Under the pieces are notes generated by a model, which was given only the letters and a program-made list of their open reading frames with translations, was not told where the DNA came from and did not search any database. A DNA stretch of 64,000 nt, from NCBI GenBank assembly GCA_963704815.1, contig CAVPHU010000005.1, forward strand, positions 372,001 to 436,000. Reading direction: 5' to 3'. Within the stretch, counting starts at the first letter, position 1. The number at the start of each line of letters is the position of its first letter. Shown here one piece after another: positions 1 through 8,131 of this stretch. The position numbers were made by a program, and so were the translations under genes. The DNA comes from DATKWD01 sp963704815. GTDB taxonomy: Bacteria; Actinomycetota; Acidimicrobiia; Acidimicrobiales; Salinilacustritrichaceae.

Positions 1-576
1 CGACGCCCGCCCGATCTCGTCGAATCCGAGGCGGTGGTACCAGGGCAACGAGACGTCGAGGTCCGAGACGGTGATGCGCAGGTGGCGCATGCGGGTCTTG
101 CCCTCGGGGACCTCGGGGTCGACGGCCACGTCGGTCTGCACCCCCCACGGGTCGAGCAGGGTCATCGATGCGACACCGAACGGATCGACGCCTCGGGCCA
201 CCTCGACACACCCCGCCGCCTTCAGACCGGCGACGGCGGGACCGATGGCCGCGACCGCGTAGCCGATCGACTGCATGCCGACCGCCGTCGGATCGCGCAG
301 CGGCTCGCCCACGACCGGCGGCGTGTCCCACGCCTGGATCTCGATCGACGGGCTCGTCCGTGGGCCTCGGTGGTCGTAGACGAATGCGGCGGCGCTGACG
401 ATGGTCTGATCCATGCCGAGCAGATCGCCGTCGGACGGCTCCATGGGAGTCTGCATCTTGAGGTCGAGCGCGAGTGCGCCCGCCAGGTATTCGGCGACCG
501 GCTCGATCGACTCGCAGCAGTAGCAGGTGTGGAGGAATCGACGGGCCGGACGGGTCGCTGCTTCCGGGGACGGCAT
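1..576 (-). CDS. VOC-family (glyoxalase/dioxygenase-like) protein, partial
   Basis: Reading leftward from an ATG at 576 gives 192 residues before the window edge; the 3' end is missing. The product looks like a tandem vicinal-oxygen-chelate protein: a first module around residues 14-130 (FLHTCYCC, later YDHRGP) and a second beginning near residue 163 (RHLRITVSDLDVSLPWYH). VOC proteins are cytoplasmic metal-dependent dioxygenases, isomerases or glyoxalases; the substrate cannot be read here. The start is supported by a -10 box (TACGGT on the minus strand, 590-585) eight bases upstream, implying a leaderless transcript. The gene is divergent from the SDR gene at 629 and both share the palindrome at 590-609, so one regulator probably controls both. 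Confidence 0.8.
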   Translation of the reverse strand, partial: MPSPEAATRPARRFLHTCYCCESIEPVAEYLAGALALDLKMQTPMEPSDGDLLGMDQTIVSAAAFVYDHRGPRTSPSIEIQAWDTPPVVGEPLRDPTAVGMQSIGYAVAAIGPAVAGLKAAGCVEVARGVDPFGVASMTLLDPWGVQTDVAVDPEVPEGKTRMRHLRITVSDLDVSLPWYHRLGFDEIGRAS

Positions 577-589
577 GGCCGCGGACCGT

Positions 590-609
590 ACTCGACGCAT
601 GTGTCAAGT
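590..609. promoter_or_regulatory. TetR-type operator candidate, copy 1
   Basis: ACTCGAC-N6-GTCAAGT, an inverted repeat with 7-bp arms and one mismatch. It sits between the -10 boxes of two divergent genes (TACGGT on the minus strand at 590-585; TACGGT on the plus strand at 616-621), overlapping both -35 zones, which is where a repressor would act. The same sequence recurs at 6561-6580. Inference: site for the TetR regulator encoded at 5003-5620. Confidence 0.6.
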
Positions 610-628
610 TGCCGATACGGTCCGGCAG

Positions 629-1465
629 ATGCAGGAACAGATCGACGGGAAACGCTGCGACGGCAAGGTGGCGCTGGTCACCGGCGCGAGCCGCGGCATC
701 GGCGCAGCCATCGCCCGCAGGCTCGGTTCGGAGGGCGCCAAGGTCGCGTGCGCAGCCCGCACCCTCGACCCCGATCCGCGCTACGAGGGCACGCTGCGCG
801 ACACCGTCGCCGCCATCGAGGCGGCCGGCGGCACCGCCGCTCCGTTCCAGTCCGACCTCTCCGAAGGCGACAGTCGCGCGTCCCTGGTCGACGAGGTCAG
901 CTCGTCGCTCGGTCCGATCGACATCCTCGTGAACAACGCGGCCGTCACGTTCTTCCTCCCGATCGACCAGTTCCCCGAGAAACGCTTCCGCCTGATGGTG
1001 GACGTCCAGGTCTGGGCGTCGATCGATCTCGCGCAGCGGGTGATTCCCGGCATGCGCGAAGCCGGTGGAGGGTCGATCCTCAACATCACTTCTCGTGCTG
1101 CGGTGAAGCCGGTCGGCCCGCCCTACGAGGCGTTCTACGCCGAGTTCGGGTCGTCGGTCTACGGCCTCTGCAAGGCCGCCCTGGACCGGCTGACCGTCGG
1201 CATGGCCGCCGAGCTCCACAGCGACCACATCACGTGCAATGCACTGGCACCGTGGGACAACGTCGTCACGCCCGGCGCCGCCGGCCACGACCTCACCGAG
1301 GGATTCCGCACCGAGCCCGAGGAGTGCATCGCCCAGGCCGCGCTCGAGCTGACCGCGCCCGACCCGGGCGGCATCACCGGACGGGTCGCCTACAGCCAGT
1401 CGCTTCTCCAGGAGATGGGCATCGAGATGCGCTCGCTCGACGGCTCGCCGTTCACGGTCGGCTGA
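629..1465 (+). CDS. short-chain dehydrogenase/reductase
   Basis: 278 residues, a cytoplasmic NAD(P)-dependent oxidoreductase of the classical SDR family. The N-terminal Rossmann motif TGASRGIG is at about residues 18-25, the NNA motif follows (ILVNNAA), and the catalytic set is Ser155, Tyr178 and Lys182 (YGLCK). About ten extra residues lie between the Ser and Tyr compared with typical SDRs. In-frame codons continue upstream, but ATG 629 is preceded at exactly seven bases by TACGGT, a leaderless -10 arrangement, so I take 629 as start. It is divergent from the VOC gene, shares its operator, and is followed after 16 bases by a P-loop protein gene. Substrate unknown; context suggests catabolism of an acyl or ring compound. 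Confidence 0.85.
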   Translation: MQEQIDGKRCDGKVALVTGASRGIGAAIARRLGSEGAKVACAARTLDPDPRYEGTLRDTVAAIEAAGGTAAPFQSDLSEGDSRASLVDEVSSSLGPIDILVNNAAVTFFLPIDQFPEKRFRLMVDVQVWASIDLAQRVIPGMREAGGGSILNITSRAAVKPVGPPYEAFYAEFGSSVYGLCKAALDRLTVGMAAELHSDHITCNALAPWDNVVTPGAAGHDLTEGFRTEPEECIAQAALELTAPDPGGITGRVAYSQSLLQEMGIEMRSLDGSPFTVG

Positions 1466-1481
1466 ACACCGTCGGCGCTGC

Positions 1482-2291
1482 GTGCACCACGTCCTCGTGA
1501 TCGGCGGCCCGCCCGGGGCCGGCAAGTCGTCGATCGCCACCCGGCTCGCCCGGCGCCACGGCCTGCGCCTCTACTCGGCCGACACGCGCACCTGGGTGCA
1601 TCGCGACCGCGCCCTCGCGGCAGGCTCGCTTGCCGCTCGACGGTTCGAGGACCTGTCCCCGACCGAGCGGTGGGAACAGCCGACCGACGACCTCGTGGCG
1701 ATGTCGCTCCATGCCGAGCGGGCGTCGATGGTGCTCGATGACCTGGAGTCGCTTCCGACCACCCCCTGGGTCATCGCCGAGGGAACACCGATCCATCCCT
1801 CCATCGTGACCGCAGGCGCGGTGCCGAGCTCGCAGGCGGTCTGGCTGCTCCCGACCGAGGAGTTCCAGCAACGGCAGCTCAGCGCTCGGCGAACGCCGGA
1901 CGGGCACGCCTGCCTCTACCGCTCGCTCCGCGAGCTGATCGCAACCGAGGCAGCCGACCACGGCGTCGCGGTCGAGGTCGTCGACGGCACGAGGTCGCTC
2001 GACGAGATGACCGGCCTCGTCGGGACACGGTTCGGCGACGCGATCAGGTCCGGGTCGGGGGCCGTCGACGAACCCGGACGGCAGCTGATGCTGCGCGAGA
2101 TGAACGAAGCGGTGGCCGAGCAGATCCGCGGCTTTCACGCCCGCCCGTGGGCGACGGGTGATCCGGAGGGTGTCACCCACAGCTTCGTCTGCGAGTGCGC
2201 CGCGCCGAACTGCACCGAGTTGGTCACCACCACGGTCGCCGTGGCAACTCAGGCACCGGTGCGCGCACCGCACCACGGCCTCGACGTGTGA
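1482..2291 (+). CDS. P-loop NTPase/kinase-like protein with Cys-containing tail
   Basis: 269 residues starting with GTG, 16 bases after the SDR stop, so probably cotranscribed. Residues 8-16 carry a Walker A motif (GGPPGAGKSS) typical of AAA/shikimate-kinase-like small-molecule kinases. The last ~40 residues form a separate tail with VCECAAPNCTE, a CxCxxxxC arrangement recurring in actinobacterial proteins of unknown function and possibly metal-binding. The region between matches no family I can name. Role: unknown nucleotide-dependent enzyme, cytoplasmic. It ends 10 bases before the convergent membrane-protein gene. Confidence 0.75.
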   Translation: MHHVLVIGGPPGAGKSSIATRLARRHGLRLYSADTRTWVHRDRALAAGSLAARRFEDLSPTERWEQPTDDLVAMSLHAERASMVLDDLESLPTTPWVIAEGTPIHPSIVTAGAVPSSQAVWLLPTEEFQQRQLSARRTPDGHACLYRSLRELIATEAADHGVAVEVVDGTRSLDEMTGLVGTRFGDAIRSGSGAVDEPGRQLMLREMNEAVAEQIRGFHARPWATGDPEGVTHSFVCECAAPNCTELVTTTVAVATQAPVRAPHHGLDV

Positions 2292-2301
2292 CGACTCGCG
2301 G

Positions 2302-3009
2302 TCAGGCGAGCGGAAGCGTGGCGAGGAACACTCCGGAGCCGACGAGGAGCACCGCGCCGGCACCGAGCAGAAGCTTGCGGATCAGCGGCCAGACGATGAC
2401 CACCGAGATGCCGGCGAAGAAGAGCACCGTGGCGAGCAGTGTGGAGGCGAGCTCGTAGTCGTCGCCGTTCTCGTTCGCGGCCGTCGCATCGGCGAAGAAC
2501 GCATCGGAGCTCTCGTCGGCCTCGAGACCGGGAGCGTAGATCGCGTCGTTGTAGGCCTCTGAGTCGAACGGTGCCAGCTCGTCGTTGTCGAACCACTCGT
2601 CGATGGCGATGACTCCCTCGGGGGACACGTTGGCGAAGATCTGTTCACAGACGAAGTCGGCGTCCTCGGTCCCTTCCTCGCAGACCCCGGAGGACAGCAG
2701 TTCGAGGAAGAGGGTCTGGTCGAAGGTCCTGATGCGGTCCGCGGTCTGGAACAGATCGGTCGCGACGTTGTTCTCCCGGACCGATTCGGTGAGCGCAGCG
2801 TCCTGCTTTCCTCCCCACAGGCTCGACTGGTAGGCGCTCCATGCGATGGCGATGGCGGCCAGCCCCAGCAACGTTGCCGCGAAGACCTCGAGCCAGTCGT
2901 TCTTCGCCTCGGGTGGTTCGCCCGGCGAGGGGGGAGTCGACCGTGGCGGTTGCTCGCCCGGCGCCGGATACCCCGCTGGCGGCGCCACCCCCGGTTCGGT
3001 GTGAGTCAC
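2302..3009 (-). CDS. predicted membrane protein, unknown function
   Basis: 235 residues from a GTG at 3009. Pro-rich cytoplasmic-type N-terminus (about residues 1-37), one membrane helix at about 39-62 (VFAATLLGLAAIAIAWSAYQ), a ~110-residue acidic loop containing two Cys (VCEEG and FVCEQ) that could form a disulfide outside, and two closely spaced helices at about 185-235. The start is supported by TACCGT on the minus strand (3021-3016), six bases upstream, a leaderless layout. I do not recognise the family. It stands alone between the kinase-like gene and the acetyltransferase gene. Confidence 0.7.
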   Translation of the reverse strand: MTHTEPGVAPPAGYPAPGEQPPRSTPPSPGEPPEAKNDWLEVFAATLLGLAAIAIAWSAYQSSLWGGKQDAALTESVRENNVATDLFQTADRIRTFDQTLFLELLSSGVCEEGTEDADFVCEQIFANVSPEGVIAIDEWFDNDELAPFDSEAYNDAIYAPGLEADESSDAFFADATAANENGDDYELASTLLATVLFFAGISVVIVWPLIRKLLLGAGAVLLVGSGVFLATLPLA

Positions 3010-3075
3010 GGAACGACGGTAGCTGGCACCGAGTGCCCGAGCGGTGAACTGCCGGCCGCGGCAGCGAGCGATGAG

Positions 3076-3639
3076 TCAGCCGGGCTCCGGCCGGAGCTGC
3101 TTGCGCCAGATGACCTGGGTCTCGTCGGGCAGGTCGGGATACGCGTCCGGGTCCTCCTCGGCGCCGGTCATCCCCATGGCTGCGTAGAAGCGGCAGGCGC
3201 TGGCGTTGATGTCCTGGGTCTCGACCTTGAGCTCGGTGCATCCTCTCGTGATCGCCCACGCCTCGACGGCTTCGATCAGTGCCGGTCCCACACCCGAGCC
3301 CCGGTGCGCCTGGTCGACCCGCAGGTCCAGAAGGAACGCGAGGTCGGTTCGGCCCTCCAGCATCCACATGTTGGGCGTGTCCCGCGTGACCACCGCACCC
3401 CCGATCCGCTCGTCGCCGCGGTGAGCGGCGAGCAGCCCCCAGTTCGAGAGGTCGAAGCGCTCGGGCCAGCCGTCCGGTCCGGCGGCGTCGAGCGAGTCGT
3501 AGTCCTTCGTCCATGGCTCGTCGACCGGCTCGACCGCCCCCGTCTGCACATCGAAGCGGCCCCACACCTCGAACGCGATCGAGACCCGGGCGTGGTCGGG
3601 CAGCCGGTCCATCGACTCCTCGCTGATGACGAGGGTCAC
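3076..3639 (-). CDS. GNAT-family N-acetyltransferase
   Basis: 187 residues, GTG start at 3639 only four bases after the stop of the thiolase gene, so the two are an operon. The acetyl-CoA-binding core of GNAT enzymes is visible near residues 105-130 (LDLRVDQAHRGSGVGPALI; the R/Q-x-x-G-x-G/A loop is HRGSGVG), followed by INASACRFYAAMGM, the usual motif B. Such enzymes move an acetyl group from acetyl-CoA to an amine; acceptor unknown. The first ~70 residues are a less conserved substrate lobe. Confidence 0.85.
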   Translation of the reverse strand: MTLVISEESMDRLPDHARVSIAFEVWGRFDVQTGAVEPVDEPWTKDYDSLDAAGPDGWPERFDLSNWGLLAAHRGDERIGGAVVTRDTPNMWMLEGRTDLAFLLDLRVDQAHRGSGVGPALIEAVEAWAITRGCTELKVETQDINASACRFYAAMGMTGAEEDPDAYPDLPDETQVIWRKQLRPEPG

Positions 3640-3643
3640 CAGC

Positions 3644-4873
3644 TCAGACGCGTTCGATGATCGTTGCCGTACCCATGCCGCCGCCAGTGCACATGGTGAT
3701 GAGTCCGACCGTCCCGTCCTGGCGCTCGAGCTCGTCGAGGACCGTCTGGATGAGGATGCCGCCCGTGGCGCCGATCGGGTGACCGAGGGCGATCGCCCCG
3801 CCGTTGACGTTCACCTTGGCGGGATCGAGGTCGAGGTCGCGGATGGTCTTCATGGGAATGGCGGCGAAGGCCTCGTTGATCTCCCACAGGTCGATGTCGT
3901 CGACGGTCATGCCCGCGCGGTCGAGACACTTCTGGCTGGCCGGACCGGGGGCGGTGAGCATGATCACCGGCTCGGCACCGGCGACGGCACTCATCACGAC
4001 CCGGGCCCGAGGGGTGAGACCGTGGGCCCGCGCATAGTCGGGGGACGTGAGCAGGAGCGCCGCCGCACCGTCGACGACGCCGGACGAGTTTCCGGCATGG
4101 TGCACGTGATCGACCGCTTCGACCTCGGGGTACACCTGCCGGCACATGTCGTCGAAGCTGGCGTCGAAGCCCTCGAAGACGTGCGCACCCATCTTCCCGA
4201 ACGACGGGTCGAGCTTGCCCAGTCCCTCGAGTGTCGTGCCCGGCCGAGGAAACTCGTCGTGGTCGAGCGCCACCGTGCCGTCGGGGTTGGTGATCGCGAC
4301 CAGGCTGCGCTCGAACCGGCCTTCCTCGACGGCGACCGCGGCCCGCTCCTGGCTCGTGAGCGCGAACGCGTCGACGTCGCTGCGGGAGAACCCCTCGCGA
4401 GTGGCGATCAGGTCGGCACTGATGCCTTGCGGCACGAGCGGGTAGAGCTCGCGCAGCGCCTGGTTCCCGACGGTGAAGTCGGGCGGGCCATCGGGCACGG
4501 GCCAGCGCGACATCGATTCGACGCCGCCGGCGACGACCACGTCCTGATGGCCGGCCTGGATGCCCATGGCCGCGAACGTGACGGCCTGCTGGCCTGACCC
4601 GCAGAATCGGTCGAGGGTGACCCCGGGTGCCTCGACCGGCCAGCCCGCGGCCAGCACCGACATGCGACCGATGCAGGCGCTCTGGTCGCCCTGCGGGTTG
4701 CCGTTGCCGATGATCACGTCGTCGACATCGGCGGTGTCGAGGCCGGTCTGGTCGCGCAGTCCGTTGAGCACCTGGCCGAGCACCTCCTGCGGGTGCAGGT
4801 GGTGCAGCGAACCGTTCGACTTGCCCTTGCCGCGCGGCGAGCGCACGCCGTCGATGATCCAGGCCTCGGTCAC
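3644..4873 (-). CDS. acetyl-CoA C-acyltransferase (thiolase)
   Basis: 409 residues, normal thiolase length. It catalyses thiolytic cleavage of 3-ketoacyl-CoA (or the reverse condensation) in fatty-acid or related beta-oxidation. The nucleophilic Cys lies in DRFCGSGQQAV at about residues 86-95, the second active-site group in GGAIALGHPIGATGG near residue 355, and the C-terminal Cys in MCTGGGMGTA near residue 394. GTG start at 4873 with purine-rich GAGAGGGG upstream. It leads the thiolase-GNAT pair and lies downstream of the hairpin at 4937-4985. Neighbouring luciferase-like and TetR genes suggest a regulated acyl-CoA pathway. Confidence 0.93.
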   Translation of the reverse strand: MTEAWIIDGVRSPRGKGKSNGSLHHLHPQEVLGQVLNGLRDQTGLDTADVDDVIIGNGNPQGDQSACIGRMSVLAAGWPVEAPGVTLDRFCGSGQQAVTFAAMGIQAGHQDVVVAGGVESMSRWPVPDGPPDFTVGNQALRELYPLVPQGISADLIATREGFSRSDVDAFALTSQERAAVAVEEGRFERSLVAITNPDGTVALDHDEFPRPGTTLEGLGKLDPSFGKMGAHVFEGFDASFDDMCRQVYPEVEAVDHVHHAGNSSGVVDGAAALLLTSPDYARAHGLTPRARVVMSAVAGAEPVIMLTAPGPASQKCLDRAGMTVDDIDLWEINEAFAAIPMKTIRDLDLDPAKVNVNGGAIALGHPIGATGGILIQTVLDELERQDGTVGLITMCTGGGMGTATIIERV

Positions 4874-4936
4874 GTCGATCCCCTCTCGCAGAAGTGAGCG
4901 GCCACCCTAACCCCGGCCACCCGCCCACAATCCCCC

Positions 4937-4985
4937 GATCCTTGTCCGCCATGGACCAAACGGTGGTCCAGGGCGGACAAGGATC
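4937..4985. terminator. long inverted repeat, probable terminator
   Basis: Two 21-bp arms (4937-4957 and 4965-4985) with a single mismatch enclose a 7-base loop. The hairpin lies just after the TetR stop (both flanking genes read leftward) and before the thiolase gene. There is no T-run, as is usual for high-GC actinobacterial terminators. Its length and perfection exceed what termination needs, so a REP-like element is an alternative. Confidence 0.6.
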
Positions 4986-5002
4986 CGGGTGGGTGGAGGT
5001 GG

Positions 5003-5620
5003 TCAGGTGGGGTGGAGAACGGCGGTGAGGACGGCGGTGACCTCGGCCTTGACCGAGTTGGTGTCGACGGCGCCTTCGTAGAGGTGGCCGTAGCTCCAAC
5101 TGCGCTCACACAGCGAGAAGAACGCGAGGCCGAAGGCCGTCGGATCGGCCAGCGGGCTGCCCCGCAGCTTGCCCACCGCCCGACCGAAGCTGCGACAGAT
5201 GGCGAGATGCCGCTTCATCCCGGCTTCTCGGATCTCGTCGTCCTCGTGCGCCGCCTGGGTCCAGGCCAGGGCGAAGCTGCCGTGCTCGTCGAGCATGGCG
5301 AAGTAGGCGTCGACGAACGTCGCGGGGTCGCTCGCGCCGAAGGACTCGACGACCCGCTGCGAGGCCTCGGCCGAGTCGGCGCCGAGCGCCAGCAGCGCGT
5401 CGCGTTTGGTCGGGAAGTACGTGTAGAAGCTCGCGCGCGAGATGCCGGCCGCGGTGGCGATCTCGTCGATCGTCGTGCCCGCGTAGCCACGGGTGAGGAA
5501 CACCGACCGGGTGGCGTCGAGGATCTTGGCGATGGTGCGATTGGCTCGCGGACCCGGGGCGTCGGCCGGACTGCGCATGGTCGGTTCGAGGCCGAACTCC
5601 GCCGGCTTGGCGCGTGCCAT
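5003..5620 (-). CDS. TetR-family transcriptional regulator
   Basis: 205 residues. The N-terminal helix-turn-helix is clear at about residues 29-75 (ILDATRSVFLTRGYAGTT, then ISRASFYTYFPTKRDAL); the rest is a ligand-binding helical domain typical of TetR repressors. Its ATG at 5620 overlaps the TGA of the luciferase-like gene by one base (TGATG), so the two are translationally coupled. Gene order LLM-tetR and the matching palindromes at 590-609 and 6561-6580 suggest it represses its own operon and the VOC/SDR promoter region. The ligand may be an acyl-CoA or a substrate of the oxidoreductases (inference). Confidence 0.92.
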   Translation of the reverse strand: MARAKPAEFGLEPTMRSPADAPGPRANRTIAKILDATRSVFLTRGYAGTTIDEIATAAGISRASFYTYFPTKRDALLALGADSAEASQRVVESFGASDPATFVDAYFAMLDEHGSFALAWTQAAHEDDEIREAGMKRHLAICRSFGRAVGKLRGSPLADPTAFGLAFFSLCERSWSYGHLYEGAVDTNSVKAEVTAVLTAVLHPT

Positions 5621-6522
5621 CAGGTGCCACCCTTCGTGTAGGTGTCGCCGAAGCCGCTGATCCACGACAGGGTGGCCGAAGTCGACGCCGTCTCGCCGTG
5701 CACGGCGATCCAGGTCACCCCGAGGTCGGCCAGGTGACCGAAGGCGTCGCGGTGACGGTCTGCGTCGATGCTCGGATCGACAGCGTCGAGGTCGTCGTAG
5801 GCGACCATCACATCGATCGAGGTGCCACGCTCGCCGGCATCGCTCCGGACGCGGGCGATGCGCTCGCCGAGGTCGCCGAGACCGACATGGGGGGTACGGG
5901 CCGTGGCCGCGACCTGGGGTGTGGTCGTCATCGGCATCCACCCCTGCGCTCGATCCGCCACCCGGCGCGTGGTGAGCTGAGCGTTGCCGCCGATCCAGAT
6001 CGGGATCGGCTGCTGGACCGACGCCGGACGGCACACGACCTCACGCGCTTCGAAGTCGGAGCCGGTGTAGCTGAACGGTTGGCCGCTCCAGGCCAGCGGC
6101 AGCACGTCGAGCGCCTCGTCGAAGCGGGCGTTGCGGGTGGCGAAGTCGGCGCCGACCGCGAAGAACTCGGACTTGAGATAGCCGGTTCCGACCCCGAGCG
6201 TGAAGCGTCCGTTCGACACCCGGTCGAGCGTGGCGGCCGCCTTCGCCAGCATCAACGGATTCCGGTACGGGACGACGGCGAGATAGGTGAGCAGCCGGAT
6301 CCGCCCCGTGACCGCCGAGGCGTGGGCGAGGGCCACGAACGGGTCGAGGGTCTGGTGCCCCCCGTGCTCGAGCCACTTCGCGCTCGGTGCCGGGTGCTCG
6401 GTGAAGCTGAACCCGTCCCAGCCGGCGGCTTCGACCGCCATGGCCACCTCGCCCACGGGACCGGCGTCGAGCAGGTCGCCCTCGGACCCACGGACGTCGG
6501 GGTACTGGTACAGGAACTGCAT
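5620..6522 (-). CDS. LLM-class (F420-dependent-type) oxidoreductase
   Basis: 300 residues of the bacterial luciferase-like monooxygenase superfamily, which in actinobacteria usually use coenzyme F420 or FMN. Diagnostic stretches: GWDGFSFTEHPA near residue 34, NGRFTLGVGTGYLKSEF near residue 115, and PIPIWIGGNA near residue 185. A minus-strand -10 box TAGGGT at 6561-6556 lies at the edge of the operator palindrome. The gene is divergent from another LLM gene at 6603 and coupled to tetR downstream. Substrate unknown; a role in F420-linked oxidation of hydrophobic compounds is inference. Confidence 0.88.
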   Translation of the reverse strand: MQFLYQYPDVRGSEGDLLDAGPVGEVAMAVEAAGWDGFSFTEHPAPSAKWLEHGGHQTLDPFVALAHASAVTGRIRLLTYLAVVPYRNPLMLAKAAATLDRVSNGRFTLGVGTGYLKSEFFAVGADFATRNARFDEALDVLPLAWSGQPFSYTGSDFEAREVVCRPASVQQPIPIWIGGNAQLTTRRVADRAQGWMPMTTTPQVAATARTPHVGLGDLGERIARVRSDAGERGTSIDVMVAYDDLDAVDPSIDADRHRDAFGHLADLGVTWIAVHGETASTSATLSWISGFGDTYTKGGT

Positions 6523-6560
6523 CGGTCGGACTCCCCCAGGGTGTGGGCGGGCGGTACCCT

Positions 6561-6580
6561 ACTCGACACATTCGTCAAGT
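6561..6580. promoter_or_regulatory. TetR-type operator candidate, copy 2
   Basis: ACTCGAC-N6-GTCAAGT, identical in both arms to 590-609 and different only in the 6-base spacer. It lies between divergent LLM genes and its first base is the last base of the minus-strand -10 box, the same geometry as copy 1. I saw no third copy in the window. Confidence 0.62.
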
Positions 6581-6602
6581 TCGCCGCTGCAAGGGACGCA
6601 CG

Positions 6603-7460
6603 TTGGAACTCGGGTTCACCACCATGAACACGCCGGAGGACCCCCCGCCGGGCGAGCTCGCACGGTCGCTCGAGGAGCGGGGGTTCGGGTCGCTCTGGAT
6701 CGGCGAGCACTCGCACATCCCGTCGTCGCGCCTGACCCCCTACCCCGTCGGCGGTGAGATGCCCGAGGCCTACAAGCGGATGATGGATCCGTTCGTCAGT
6801 CTCACCGCGGCCGCCTGTGCGACCGAACGGCTCACCGTCGCCGCCGGGGTCGTCCTCCCGCTCGAGCGCGATCTGTTCACCCTCGCCAAGGCCGTGGCCT
6901 CGATCGACCACGTGTCCGGCGGCCGCTTCCTGTTCGGCGTCGGGGTCGGCTGGAACGAGGAAGAGCTGCACGACCACCGGCCCGACATCGCATGGGCGCA
7001 GCGCTACCTCGCCCTCGCCGAGGCCGTCGAGGCCCTCCGCAGCCTCTGGACCGACGAGTCGTCGAGCTTCCACGGCCGCTGGTTCGACTTCGAGGGTGCG
7101 TGGTCGTTCCCGAAGCCGTTGCAACAGCCCCACCCGCCGATCGTCTGCGGGACCGGCGGGCCGGTCGGCACCCGACACGCCGTCGCCTGGGGAGACGGGT
7201 GGGCGCCGATGGATGTCGCCCTCGGCAACGTCGAGCGCCGGGTGACGCGATTCCGCGAGAAGGTCGCCGAAGCCGGCAGGGACGACGTCCCGGTCACGCT
7301 GTTCTGCTTCGGCGACCCGACCGCCGACACGCTGCGGTCCTATCGGGATCTCGGCATCACCCGCGTCGTGCTCGGCTCGGGCCGCGACGGCTGGCACGAC
7401 CCGACCACGACCTACCCGTTCCTCGACCGCTACACCCCACTGGTCGACGAGCTGTCATGA
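6603..7460 (+). CDS. LLM-class (F420-dependent-type) oxidoreductase
   Basis: 285 residues starting with TTG at 6603, preceded by AAGGGA; the in-frame codons upstream run through the operator and are unlikely to be translated. The protein begins MELGFTTMNTPEDPPPGELA and shows the luciferase-like signatures GFGSLWIGEHSHIP (about 30-43), ASIDHVSGGRFLFGVGVGW near residue 105, and PPIVCGTGGP near residue 180. F420- or FMN-dependent hydride transfer is expected; substrate unknown. It is divergent from the LLM-tetR pair and shares their operator. Confidence 0.88.
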   Translation: MELGFTTMNTPEDPPPGELARSLEERGFGSLWIGEHSHIPSSRLTPYPVGGEMPEAYKRMMDPFVSLTAAACATERLTVAAGVVLPLERDLFTLAKAVASIDHVSGGRFLFGVGVGWNEEELHDHRPDIAWAQRYLALAEAVEALRSLWTDESSSFHGRWFDFEGAWSFPKPLQQPHPPIVCGTGGPVGTRHAVAWGDGWAPMDVALGNVERRVTRFREKVAEAGRDDVPVTLFCFGDPTADTLRSYRDLGITRVVLGSGRDGWHDPTTTYPFLDRYTPLVDELS

Positions 7461-7491
7461 CGAAGAACCGGGTGTGTGAGGATCGAACGCG

Positions 7492-8131
7492 ATGAGCGAC
7501 GACCGACTCCGCTCCCTCGTCGACCCCGCGCACACCGCCGTGCTCACCATGGAGCTCCGAGCGCGGCGTGGTCGGCGTCGAGGCCATGTTCCCTGCACTG
7601 GTCGAACGCGTCGGCGAGATGGGCCTGCTCACCACGGTGGGGTCGTTGTGCACCTCCGCCCGAGAGGCCGGCGCACGGGTCGTGCACTGCACGGTGAAGA
7701 ACCGGGCCGACGGGGCCGGCGGCTCGGTCAACTGCAAGGTCTTCGCCATCAGCGACAAGCTGAGGCGTGAGCAGGACATCGACCCGATCGCCGAGGGCAC
7801 GCCGGGTGCCGACCTCGTGCCCGAGCTCGGCACCGACGAGCGCGACATCGAGATCTCCCGGATGCACGGCATGACGCCGTTCACCTCGACGTCGCTCGAT
7901 CAGGTGCTCCGCAACCTGGGCGTCACGACGGTCATCGCCACCGGTGTGTCGGTCAACCTCGGCGTGCTCGGCATGGCACTCGGCGCCGTCGACCTGGGCT
8001 ACCAGGTCGTCATCCCCCGTGACGCCGTGGCGGGCGTGCCGGTCCAGTACGCGGAAGACGTCCTCGACAACTCACTGAACCTGGTCGCCACCCTCACCAC
8101 GACCGACGCCATCGTCGCCGCCTGGAGCTGA
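7492..8131 (+). CDS. isochorismatase-like hydrolase, frameshifted near the 5' end
   Basis: From ATG 7492 the first 22 codons read MSDDRLRSLVDPAHTAVLTM plus EL, the usual first strand of isochorismatase-like cysteine hydrolases. At 7558-7561 the expected CAG codon (LQRG) appears as CGAG: one extra base at 7559 moves the reading into the frame used by the rest of the protein (VGVEAMFPALVER to TTDAIVAAWS, open from a GTG at 7568). The Lys region HCTVKNRADG is present; where hydrolases have a Cys (NCV), this one has GVSVNLGVLG, as in Cys-lacking isochorismatases. Either a sequencing indel, a real inactivating frameshift, or translation from GTG 7568 of a shortened protein. The last 60 bases overlap the convergent gene. 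Confidence 0.75.
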
